Source of the DNA: Clostridia bacterium
GTDB lineage: Bacteria; Bacillota; Clostridia; Peptostreptococcales; Anaerovoracaceae
Direction of reading: 5' to 3'
Assembly: GCA_024403005.1 (NCBI GenBank)
Contig: JAKSSQ010000006.1
Span: 1 to 19,480, forward strand
DNA length: 19,480 nucleotides
This document shows, piece by piece, positions 7,221 through 13,570 of this stretch. The stretch's first letter is position 1; each line of letters begins with the position of its first letter. The position numbers were made by a program, and so were the translations under genes. Below the pieces are notes generated by a model. It ran no database searches. It saw only the letters and a program-made list of their open reading frames with translations, and was not told where the DNA came from.

Positions 7221-8597
7221 ATGTCCCAATCCCTTAACAGCAAGCCCGCCAAAGGCGACTTTGGCTCGGGCAGTATTCCTAAATTATTAGTAAAGCTGGC
7301 TCTGCCTCTCATGACGGCGGAGCTTGTTCACGTGCTCTACAATCTCGTAGACCGCATGTACATCGGCCACATTCCCGGCTGCGGCACGGAAGCTCTGTCT
7401 GGCGTTGGCATTGCGTTCCCCTTAATTACTTTCATTACCGCCTTCGCAAATCTTTTCGGCTCCGGCGGCAACCCGCTCTGCTCCATGGCAAGAGGGGAAG
7501 GGGACACAAAGAAGGCCCAGACCATACTCAACACGTCCTTTACGATGTTAATCGTCACAGGCATCGTGCTTATGGTGCTAATGTATGTATTTTCCGGGAC
7601 CCTGCTGTCCTGGATGGGCGGCGACAAGGATACCCTGCCTTATGCGGTCGAATACTTTAAAATCTACCTTATAGGCACAGTTTTCGTGCTTATAAGCCTC
7701 GGCATGAACCCATTCATCAACGGCATGGGCTTTGCCAGAGTAGGCATGGCTACCGTAATTATCGGTGCGGTCCTTAATATTATCCTGGACCCGGTATTCA
7801 TTTTTACTCTTAACATGGGCATTAAGGGTGCTGCCTGGGCTACGGTAATTTCCCAGCTGGTAAGCGCTGTCTGGGTAGTTGCCTTCCTTATGGGAAAGAA
7901 AACTCTGCTTCGGATTACAGGCTTTGCCATTGACCCCCAGCAGGCCAAACGCATATTAAAGCTTGGCGTAAGCGGATTTACGTTTAAATCCACAACAAGC
8001 ATAAGCCAGGCAGTTGTAAACATGACATTAAAACAGTTCGGCGGTGCGACAAGTACTCTCTTTATTGGGTCAATGTCCATTATTAACTCCTTAAGAGAAG
8101 TTATAAGCCAGCCGATTACCGGCTTTACCCATGCAGCCGTACCTGTCATGAGCTATAACCGCGGCGCCGGCAAGGAAAGCCGCATAAGACAGACGATTAA
8201 GTTCGTGCTGAGCCTTGCCTTTACCTATAATTTCTGCGCATGGCTTCTTATGATGTTCGTGCCGCTGCCTTTCGTAAAGATCTTTACTACGGATCCGGAG
8301 CTTATGGCTACGGCTGTAAAGTGCATCCACGTCTACTACGGCGCGTACTTTATGATGACTTTCCAGACCACAAGCCAGAATGTTTTCGTCTCCATGAACA
8401 TGCCGAAATTCTCCCTGTTCTTCTCCATGCTCAGGAAGATAATTCTGGTAGTTCCCCTTACGCTGCTGCTGCCGCGAATCGGCTTCGGCGTAATGGGTGT
8501 ATTCTGGGCCGAATTCATTTCCCAGCTCTTCGGAGCCTCCTGCTGCTTCATAACCATGATGCTTGTTGTTTACAGACATTTGGCTAAAGACGAATGA
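7221..8597 (+). CDS. MATE-family efflux transporter (first of pair)
   Basis: A 458-residue multidrug and toxic compound extrusion protein with about twelve transmembrane helices in two six-helix halves. The N-terminal half holds the family pattern from LVKLALPLM through NLVDRMYIGHIPG and ALSGVGIAFPL to SGGNPLCSMARGEGD. The second half begins near residue 235 and contains AVVNMTLKQFGG, ISQPITGFTHAAVPVMSYNRGAG and the FWAEFISQ segment near the end. MATE proteins export cations, drugs or metabolites in exchange for Na+ or H+. The start has no obvious ribosome-binding site in the 51-bp gap after the EamA gene, but the N-terminal length fits the family. The stop overlaps the second MATE start by 4 bp. 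Confidence 0.94.
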   Translation: MSQSLNSKPAKGDFGSGSIPKLLVKLALPLMTAELVHVLYNLVDRMYIGHIPGCGTEALSGVGIAFPLITFITAFANLFGSGGNPLCSMARGEGDTKKAQTILNTSFTMLIVTGIVLMVLMYVFSGTLLSWMGGDKDTLPYAVEYFKIYLIGTVFVLISLGMNPFINGMGFARVGMATVIIGAVLNIILDPVFIFTLNMGIKGAAWATVISQLVSAVWVVAFLMGKKTLLRITGFAIDPQQAKRILKLGVSGFTFKSTTSISQAVVNMTLKQFGGATSTLFIGSMSIINSLREVISQPITGFTHAAVPVMSYNRGAGKESRIRQTIKFVLSLAFTYNFCAWLLMMFVPLPFVKIFTTDPELMATAVKCIHVYYGAYFMMTFQTTSQNVFVSMNMPKFSLFFSMLRKIILVVPLTLLLPRIGFGVMGVFWAEFISQLFGASCCFITMMLVVYRHLAKDE

Positions 8598-9934
8598 GAG
8601 ATTTAACTAAAGGCTGCCCCGCCAAGGTGATTGCGCTTTTCGCATTGCCTATGATGCTGGGCAGCATTTTTCAACAATTTTATAGCATTACCGACACGAA
8701 AATCGTAAGCATGTACGTGGGAACTCAGGCTCTTGCCGCAGTAGGCGCAACGGCTGTAATATCCAGCATGCTGATAAGCCTTATAAACGGGCTTACGCAG
8801 GGGTTCTCCATACTTACGGGGCTTTCTTTCGGGTCTAAAGATGCAAGGGCTCTTCGCCGCTACACGGCCGGCAGCATTATTATCTGCACAGTCTGCACGG
8901 CTCTGCTTATGTCCGTCGCAGAAATTTTTCTCGAGCCTTTTCTGCACATTCTGAACACACCGGACGACATTTTTGCGGAAGCTCTCGGCTATATCCGCAT
9001 TATTATTTCCGGAATAGTGTTCGTTGCGGCTTACAACCTGTTTGCAAATCTTTTAAGATCCATAGGTGACAGCAGAAATCCGCTGCTCTGCCTTATCGTT
9101 TCGATAGTTACGAACATCGGTCTGGACCTGTTTTTTATCCGGGTTCTGCACATGGGTGTTAAAGGCGCTGCTTATGCGACGATTATTTCCCAGGGCATGA
9201 GTGCATTTATGTGCATTTTTATTGCGCTCAGGAAATATCCGGAGATTTTCCCCGGCAAGGGAGAATGGGGTCTTACTTCGGTTGAATATACGAACCTTAT
9301 TACTACCGGCATATCCATGGGCTTCATGGGCTTTCTGGTGCAGATCGGCACGGTTACGCTGCAGGGCGCCATCAACAGCCTGGGCACGGTCTACGCAGCT
9401 GCACACGTGGCAGGCAGAAGGGTAATCGACCTGGCCATAGTTGCATTGTTCTCAGCCGGAACCGCCATGACGACCTTCGTAAGCCAGAACCTTGGCGCAG
9501 GCCGCGGCGACCGCATAAGGCAGGGCATCCGCCAGATGCTGGTCATGATGTGGGGCGTGGTTGCTGTGCTTATCGCAGTCGGTTACATCTTCGGACCATA
9601 CATGATCCGCTGGGTTTCCAGCTCCGCTGACCCAATCATCCTGAACGCAGGCATCATGTACATCCGCACCATGGTTACCTGCTTCCCGGTATTAAGCAGC
9701 CTCTTTATCTTAAGATGCTCGCTGCAGGGCATGGGCAGAAAGATTGCTCCTCTGGTTTCCAGCGGCGTAGAGCTTACAGTTAAAATCTTTTCCGCGAAGT
9801 TCCTTGTCTCCGCTCTGGGCTACCGCGGCGTCGCCTTAACAGAGCCTCTCAGCTGGATCCTTATGACGCTCCCTCTGGTGGTCGTCTACGTGCGCAATAT
9901 TAAGTGGCTGGACAGTTTGAATGAATTGAAATAA
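8594..9934 (+). CDS. MATE-family efflux transporter (second of pair)
   Basis: A 446-residue MATE protein, again with about twelve helices, but clearly different in sequence from its upstream neighbour, so the pair is not a recent duplication. It starts MRDLTKGCPAKVIALFALPMML and carries the family segments SITDTKIVSMYVGTQALAAVGA, SFGSKDARALRR, NLFANLLRSIGDSRNPL and SLGTVYAAAHVAGRRV. The ATG is inside the ATGA shared with the previous stop, implying translational coupling and balanced synthesis. The hairpin terminator at 9942-9970 ends the unit. Substrate unknown. MATE proteins are thought to act as monomers; whether this pair forms a heterodimer cannot be told from sequence. Confidence 0.94.
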   Translation: MRDLTKGCPAKVIALFALPMMLGSIFQQFYSITDTKIVSMYVGTQALAAVGATAVISSMLISLINGLTQGFSILTGLSFGSKDARALRRYTAGSIIICTVCTALLMSVAEIFLEPFLHILNTPDDIFAEALGYIRIIISGIVFVAAYNLFANLLRSIGDSRNPLLCLIVSIVTNIGLDLFFIRVLHMGVKGAAYATIISQGMSAFMCIFIALRKYPEIFPGKGEWGLTSVEYTNLITTGISMGFMGFLVQIGTVTLQGAINSLGTVYAAAHVAGRRVIDLAIVALFSAGTAMTTFVSQNLGAGRGDRIRQGIRQMLVMMWGVVAVLIAVGYIFGPYMIRWVSSSADPIILNAGIMYIRTMVTCFPVLSSLFILRCSLQGMGRKIAPLVSSGVELTVKIFSAKFLVSALGYRGVALTEPLSWILMTLPLVVVYVRNIKWLDSLNELK

Positions 9935-9941
9935 AACAAAA

Positions 9942-9970
9942 AGGCATGGGCTGAACCCATGTCTTTTTTT
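9942..9970. terminator. Terminator after the exporter genes
   Basis: AGGCATGGG (9942-9950), loop CTGAA, then CCCATGTCT (9956-9964) form a 9-bp stem with one G-T pair. The + strand continues with a run of seven Ts, a good terminator for the MATE unit. The stem core GCATGGG/CCCATG is the same as that of the hairpin next to tRNA-Glu at 10112-10150, and both hairpins are followed by the same 18-bp tRNA tail. Confidence 0.9.
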
Positions 9971-9971
9971 C

Positions 9972-9989
9972 TGGTAGTGCCTAGGGGGA
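9972..9989 (-). repeat. Second copy of the tRNA-Glu 3' tail (18-bp direct repeat)
   Basis: The 18 bp TGGTAGTGCCTAGGGGGA are identical to 10153-10170, the CCA end, acceptor strand and start of the T-arm of tRNA-Glu read from the opposite strand. The copy lies 181 bp away in the same orientation. The next seven bases of the tRNA (TCGAACC) follow only at 10041-10047, after a 51-bp interruption. It is either the remains of a second tRNA-Glu, an attachment-site-like duplication, or part of a dispersed repeat. Confidence 0.85.
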
Positions 9990-10100
9990 CGCGCGTATTT
10001 GCTGCGCAAATCCGCCGTTCTGCGCGCGGCCAGGCCGTGCTCGAACCGGAAAGGTCCACCGGACCTTTCCGCCCTTTCGGGTTCGATCCCCCCAGCCACT
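9976..10100. repeat. tRNA-tail palindromic element, about 125 bp
   Basis: This is a large imperfect inverted repeat. The outer arms are 9976-9989 and 10087-10100 (14 bp, 2 mismatches). The middle arms are TCGAACC (10041-10047) and GGTTCGA (10080-10086). The core is GGAAAGGTCC (10048-10057), loop ACC, and GGACCTTTCC (10061-10070). The left arm holds a 51-bp extra segment (9990-10040), itself foldable through CGCGCG at 9990-9995 and 10023-10028 and TTTGC-TGC-GCAAA at 9998-10010. The right arm holds a 9-bp extra segment. The outer and middle arms resemble the T-arm and acceptor tail of tRNA-Glu: 20 of 22 bp for 10079-10100 read on the minus strand. No transposase is present. The open frames across it are artefacts of its GC content. 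Confidence 0.75.
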
Positions 10101-10111
10101 CATTACAAAGC

Positions 10112-10150
10112 AAAACACAGGGCATGGGATAAACCCATGCCCTGTGTTTT
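10112..10150 (-). terminator. Hairpin terminator of tRNA-Glu
   Basis: AAAACACAGGGCATGGG (10112-10128), loop ATAAA, then CCCATGCCCTGTGTTTT (10134-10150) form a perfect 17-bp stem. It starts 2 bp after the CCA end of tRNA-Glu. On the minus strand the stem ends in TTTT followed by GCTTTG, so it should terminate the tRNA transcript; the symmetry makes it potentially bidirectional. Confidence 0.85.
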
Positions 10151-10152
10151 AT

Positions 10153-10227
10153 TGGTAGTGCCTAGGGGGATCGAACCCCTGATTTCAGCGTGAGAGGCTA
10201 ACGTCTTGACCACTTGACCAAGGCACC
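10153..10227 (-). tRNA. tRNA-Glu (anticodon CUC)
   Basis: A complete 75-nt cloverleaf on the minus strand. The acceptor strands are GGTGCCT and AGGCACT (first pair G-U), with discriminator A and an encoded CCA at 10155-10153. The anticodon stem is TTAGC/GCTGA (one G-U pair), with loop CTCTCAC, so the anticodon is CTC at 10194-10192, reading GAG. The T-stem is AGGGG/CCCCT with loop TTCGATC. It is the only minus-strand gene in the window. It is divergent from gltX, whose product attaches glutamate to this tRNA. It has a good promoter and an immediate hairpin terminator, so it is a single-gene unit. Confidence 0.96.
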
Positions 10228-10252
10228 GCGTATATAATTTTTGAACACATAA

Positions 10253-10281
10253 AGTATACACAGATTTTTCTTTGTTGTCCA
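10253..10281 (-). promoter_or_regulatory. Promoter of tRNA-Glu
   Basis: On the minus strand TGGACA (10281-10276) and TATACT (10258-10253) are exactly 17 bp apart, each matching 5/6 of the SigA consensus. The predicted start near 10246 gives a leader of about 19 nt before the tRNA 5' end at 10227. Confidence 0.7.
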
Positions 10282-10284
10282 TTA

Positions 10285-10353
10285 CTATTTTTAGTTACAA
10301 GCTTGATAATTTTTGGTAAAATATGTAGTTAGTATAACTGTCACTAAAAATAG
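10285..10353. repeat. 11-bp inverted repeat between tRNA-Glu and gltX
   Basis: CTATTTTTAGT (10285-10295) and ACTAAAAATAG (10343-10353) are perfect inverted copies separated by 47 bp. The left copy starts 4 bp upstream of the tRNA-Glu -35 box and the right copy lies in the probable gltX leader. The pair brackets the candidate gltX promoter, so it may be an operator pair or, if transcription starts upstream, an RNA stem. The arms are AT-rich, so chance cannot be excluded. Confidence 0.45.
10294..10322 (+). promoter_or_regulatory. Candidate promoter of gltX
   Basis: GTTACA (10294-10299) and TAAAAT (10317-10322) are 17 bp apart, matching 4/6 and 5/6 of the consensus. TATAAC at 10333-10338 and TAGAAT at 10351-10356 are other -10-like boxes without good -35 partners. 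AGAAAGG (10361-10367) is the ribosome-binding site. The leader is too short for a T-box. Confidence 0.4.
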
Positions 10354-10376
10354 AATATACAGAAAGGTATACTATT

Positions 10377-12029
10377 ATGGACTATAAAAAACTGGCGGAA
10401 CTCCTGTTCCCCGAGATTACTAAGACTCCGGAAGACTGGGAAGCTGCATACCCTGCAAGAAACCTGCCCGAAGGCGCTAAGGTTACAAGACTGGGCCCCA
10501 GCCCCACAGGCTTCATCCATCTGGGAAATCTGTACGGTGCGCTCACAGACGAAAGACTGGCACATAAGAGCGGCGGCGTATGTTTCCTGAGAATCGAAGA
10601 TACAGACGACAAGAGAGAAGTAGAAGGCGCAGTTCCCATGCTTATCTCCGCACTCAGCTACTTCGGAATTAACTTCGACGAAGGCGCATGCGCAGACGGC
10701 GAAAAGGGCGAATACGGCCCCTACTGGCAGAGCGCAAGAAGCGAAATCTACAAAACTTTCGTTAAGAAGCTCATCTCCGAAGGCAAGGCTTACCCCTGCT
10801 TCATGACCGAAGAAGAAGTTGCACAGATCCGCGCAGACCAGGAAGCAAACAAGGTTAACCCCGGCATCTACGGCGAATACGCAAAGCACAGAGACCTTAC
10901 TCTGGAAGAAGTTCAGCAGCGCATTGCAGACGGCCAGGACTACGTTATCCGCTTCCGTTCCAATGGTGACCCCAATACATACGTAAACCTCAAGGACGAA
11001 ATCCGCGGCGAAATTTCCATGCCGGAAAACAACCAGGATGTTGTAATCCTCAAGAAGATCGGTCTCCCGACTTACCACTTCGCACATGTAGTAGACGACC
11101 ACCTCATGAGAACAACTCACGTTGTAAGAGGTGAAGCATGGATTGGCTCATGGCCCATTCACGTTCAGCTGTTCGAAGCTCTCGGCTGGGAAATGCCCGC
11201 ATTCTGCCACAACACAGTCCTCATGAAGATAGACGACGAAACAGGTTCCAAGCGCAAGCTTTCCAAGAGAAAGGACCCTGAACTTGGCCTCGGCTATTAC
11301 AAGGAACTGGGTTACTTCCCCGAAGCTGTAAGAGAATACCTCTTAACCATACTCAACAGCGACTACGAAGAATGGAGAATCGCTAACCCCGATACACCTG
11401 CAGATGAATTCGACTTCAGCTGCGCAAAGATGAGCAGCTCCGGCACACTCTTCGACTTAAACAAGCTCAACGACGTTTCCAAGGACGTTCTTGCTAAGAA
11501 GAGCGCAGAAGAAATCTACGATTTCGAACTGGACTGGGCAGAAGAATTCGCTCCCGAAAAGGCAGAACTCTTAAAGGCAAACAAGGAAAAGCTTCTTAAG
11601 ATTTTCGACATCGACAGAGGCGGCGCTAAGCCCAGAAAGGATCTTATCTCCGCAAGCCAGATTTTCGAATTTGTAAGCTATTTCTTCGACGATTACTTTA
11701 AGGTTGAAACCGAAATGCCTGCAGAATGCAGCAAGGAAGACATTAAGGAAATCTTTAAGAGATACAAGGAAAGCTACAGCGAAGCAGACGACAATTCCGC
11801 CTGGTTCGACAAGATCAAGGTTATTACAGAAGCTCTCGGCTACGCCGTTAAGCCCAAGGATTTCAAGAAGAACCCCGACCAGTACAAGGGCCACGTAGGC
11901 CACGTGAGCAACTGCATCCGCATTGCGCTCACCGGAAGAGGAAACAGCCCCGACCTGTGGACTATCCAGCAGATCATGGGCAAGGAACAGATCTTTGCAA
12001 GACTCGACGCTGCAGAAAGCAGACTTTAA
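10377..12029 (+). CDS. gltX: Glutamate--tRNA ligase (GltX)
   Basis: A class I aminoacyl-tRNA synthetase of 550 residues that charges tRNA-Glu with glutamate, consuming ATP. The Rossmann signature is GPSPTGFIHLGN (residues 40-51), a HLGN form of HIGH. The KMSKS equivalent is KLSKR (294-298). The zinc-less catalytic domain with FLRIEDTD and the segment THVVRGEAW are also visible. Compared with classical bacterial GluRS of about 480 residues, which begin almost at the signature, this form has roughly 35 extra residues in front and a different, acidic C-terminal half. This longer form is, to my knowledge, common in Clostridia. The ATG follows AGAAAGG by 9 bp. It is divergent from tRNA-Glu(CUC). 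Whether it also charges tRNA-Gln depends on the presence of gatCAB, not in this window. No clear terminator separates it from thrC. Confidence 0.96.
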   Translation: MDYKKLAELLFPEITKTPEDWEAAYPARNLPEGAKVTRLGPSPTGFIHLGNLYGALTDERLAHKSGGVCFLRIEDTDDKREVEGAVPMLISALSYFGINFDEGACADGEKGEYGPYWQSARSEIYKTFVKKLISEGKAYPCFMTEEEVAQIRADQEANKVNPGIYGEYAKHRDLTLEEVQQRIADGQDYVIRFRSNGDPNTYVNLKDEIRGEISMPENNQDVVILKKIGLPTYHFAHVVDDHLMRTTHVVRGEAWIGSWPIHVQLFEALGWEMPAFCHNTVLMKIDDETGSKRKLSKRKDPELGLGYYKELGYFPEAVREYLLTILNSDYEEWRIANPDTPADEFDFSCAKMSSSGTLFDLNKLNDVSKDVLAKKSAEEIYDFELDWAEEFAPEKAELLKANKEKLLKIFDIDRGGAKPRKDLISASQIFEFVSYFFDDYFKVETEMPAECSKEDIKEIFKRYKESYSEADDNSAWFDKIKVITEALGYAVKPKDFKKNPDQYKGHVGHVSNCIRIALTGRGNSPDLWTIQQIMGKEQIFARLDAAESRL

Positions 12030-12050
12030 CTTATATTTCAGTCATATGAT

Positions 12051-12076
12051 TGCCCGGACCGGCCGGGCAGAAGGAG
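12051..12076 (+). promoter_or_regulatory. Leader hairpin and ribosome-binding site of thrC
   Basis: TGCCCGG (12051-12057), loop ACCGG, then CCGGGCA (12063-12069) form a perfect GC-rich stem that ends 1 bp before the AAGGAG ribosome-binding site (12071-12076). There is no T run, so it is not a standard terminator. It could stabilise the 5' end of a processed thrC mRNA or influence ribosome access. TATGAT at 12045-12050 resembles a -10 box but has no -35 partner. Confidence 0.5.
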
Positions 12077-12082
12077 CTCATT

Positions 12083-13570
12083 ATGATTTTTAAGAGTACA
12101 AGAGGCATCGCTCCCGATAAGAATGCTGCAGGTGCCATTATCCAGGGCATCGCTTCCGACAAGGGCCTTTACGTTCCCGAAAGCTTCCCCAGGCTCGCCA
12201 AGTCCTGGGAAGAGTATTCCGCTATGGACTACAAGAGCCTCGCTTATGAAGTGTTAAAGCCCTATCTGGACGAATATACAGAAGAAGAACTCAAGGCCTG
12301 CATCGAAGGCGCTTACACCAATAAATTCCAGGCAGAAGAAGTAGTTCCCGTCGTACACGCAGGCGGAGCAGACTTCCTGGAACTTTATCACGGCCCCACA
12401 GCTGCTTTCAAGGATATGGCTCTGGCTCTCATGCCCTACATGATGGTAGAAGCCATTAAGAAGGAAAACGAAAACAAGACAGTATGCATCCTTGTTTCCA
12501 CTTCCGGCGACACAGGCATGGCAGCTTTAAAGGGATTCGAAGACGTTCCCGGCACATGCATTATCGTATTCTTCCCCGACGGCGCAGTAAGCCCCGTTCA
12601 GGAAAGACAGATGAGAACTGCAACAGGTTCCAACACTTACGTTTACAGCATTTTCGGCAACTTCGACGATGCTCAGACAACTCAGAAGGCTATCCTCAAC
12701 GACAAGGAATTCGGCGAAGAAATGGGCAAGCTCGGTTACAGGTTCTCCGCTGCAAACTCCATGAACGTAGGCAGACTTCTTCCCCAGGTTGCTTACTACG
12801 TATGGGCTTACGCTCAGATGGTTAAGAACGGCCGCGTAAAGGCCGGTGACCCCATCAACATCTGCGTTCCCTCCGGCAACTTCGGAAACATTTTAAGTGC
12901 ATACTATGCAAAGCAGATGGGCGTACCCGTAAACAAGCTTATCTGCGCTTCCAATAAGAACAAGGTTCTTACCGATTTCTTCGAAACAGGCGTTTACGAT
13001 GCAAACAGAGAATTCTTCGTAACAAATTCTCCGTCCATGGACATCATCATCTCCAGCAACCTGGAAAGACTCCTGTACCACCTCTGCGGCGGCAAGGCAG
13101 ACACAGTAAGAGAACTGATGGACGCCCTGGCATCCGGTAAGAAGTACGAAGCTACAGCAGAAATTAAGGAAGGCCTTAAGGACTTCTGCGCAGGCTACGC
13201 TACAGAAGAAGAAATCCTGGCAACTATCGGCAAGGTATTCAAGGAAGACGGCTATGTAATGGATACTCACACAGCCGTAGCATATAAGGTTTACAGCGAT
13301 TACAGAGAAAAGACAGGAGACGAAACTCCCGCTGTTATCGCTTCCACAGCAAGCCCCTACAAGTTTGCTGCATCCGTTTGCGACGCCTGCGGTTTCCCCA
13401 AGGCTGAAACCGAATTCGAAGCTATCGAAGTTTTAAGCAGAGAAGGCGGTCTGCCTGTACACTACGGTCTTAAAGACCTGGAAAGCAGAAAGCTCCTCCA
13501 CACAAAGGCTATCGAAAGAGCCGAAATGAAGGATCAGGTTCGCAGCGTAATAGTTGAAAGGACAAAGTAA
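12083..13570 (+). CDS. thrC: Threonine synthase (ThrC)
   Basis: A 495-residue PLP enzyme that converts O-phospho-L-homoserine to L-threonine, the last step of threonine synthesis, in the cytoplasm. The Schiff-base lysine is Lys110 in HGPTAAFKDMAL. Other family segments are the N-terminal STRGI, VSTSGDTGMAALKGF, NSMNVGRLLPQ and VPSGNFGN (phosphate- and cofactor-binding). Its length fits the long bacterial/fungal class of threonine synthase. An upstream TTG at 12050 keeps the frame open but has no ribosome-binding site, and the protein it would add encodes the leader hairpin, so I start at the ATG at 12083, 6 bp after AAGGAG. Its stop shares one base with the murC start (TAATG), implying coupled translation. 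homoserine-pathway neighbours (hom, thrB) are absent. Confidence 0.96.
   Translation: MIFKSTRGIAPDKNAAGAIIQGIASDKGLYVPESFPRLAKSWEEYSAMDYKSLAYEVLKPYLDEYTEEELKACIEGAYTNKFQAEEVVPVVHAGGADFLELYHGPTAAFKDMALALMPYMMVEAIKKENENKTVCILVSTSGDTGMAALKGFEDVPGTCIIVFFPDGAVSPVQERQMRTATGSNTYVYSIFGNFDDAQTTQKAILNDKEFGEEMGKLGYRFSAANSMNVGRLLPQVAYYVWAYAQMVKNGRVKAGDPINICVPSGNFGNILSAYYAKQMGVPVNKLICASNKNKVLTDFFETGVYDANREFFVTNSPSMDIIISSNLERLLYHLCGGKADTVRELMDALASGKKYEATAEIKEGLKDFCAGYATEEEILATIGKVFKEDGYVMDTHTAVAYKVYSDYREKTGDETPAVIASTASPYKFAASVCDACGFPKAETEFEAIEVLSREGGLPVHYGLKDLESRKLLHTKAIERAEMKDQVRSVIVERTK

Noticed and set aside
10071..10104. Possible 3' half of a second tRNA on the + strand (GGTTCGATCCCCCCAGCCACTCA)
   Set aside because: The T-stem pairs only partly and no matching D-arm, anticodon arm or 5' acceptor strand is found upstream. 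It is better read as the inverted arm of the palindrome.
9836..10193. Open frames on both strands across the tRNA-tail element
   Set aside because: They run through a terminator, a palindrome and a tRNA gene. Their peptides arise from the repeat and should not be annotated as proteins.
10344..11120. Minus-strand open frame of 258 codons opposite gltX
   Set aside because: It covers the gltX signature region and promoter, has no plausible ribosome-binding site and encodes a Cys/Val-rich sequence typical of antisense frames.
12050..12082. Upstream TTG start for thrC
   Set aside because: The added residues come from the leader hairpin, there is no ribosome-binding site for the TTG, and the ATG at 12083 has AAGGAG at ideal distance.
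10228..12082. T-box leader for gltX or thrC
   Set aside because: The leaders are too short, and no T-box sequence, specifier loop or antiterminator/terminator pair is present.
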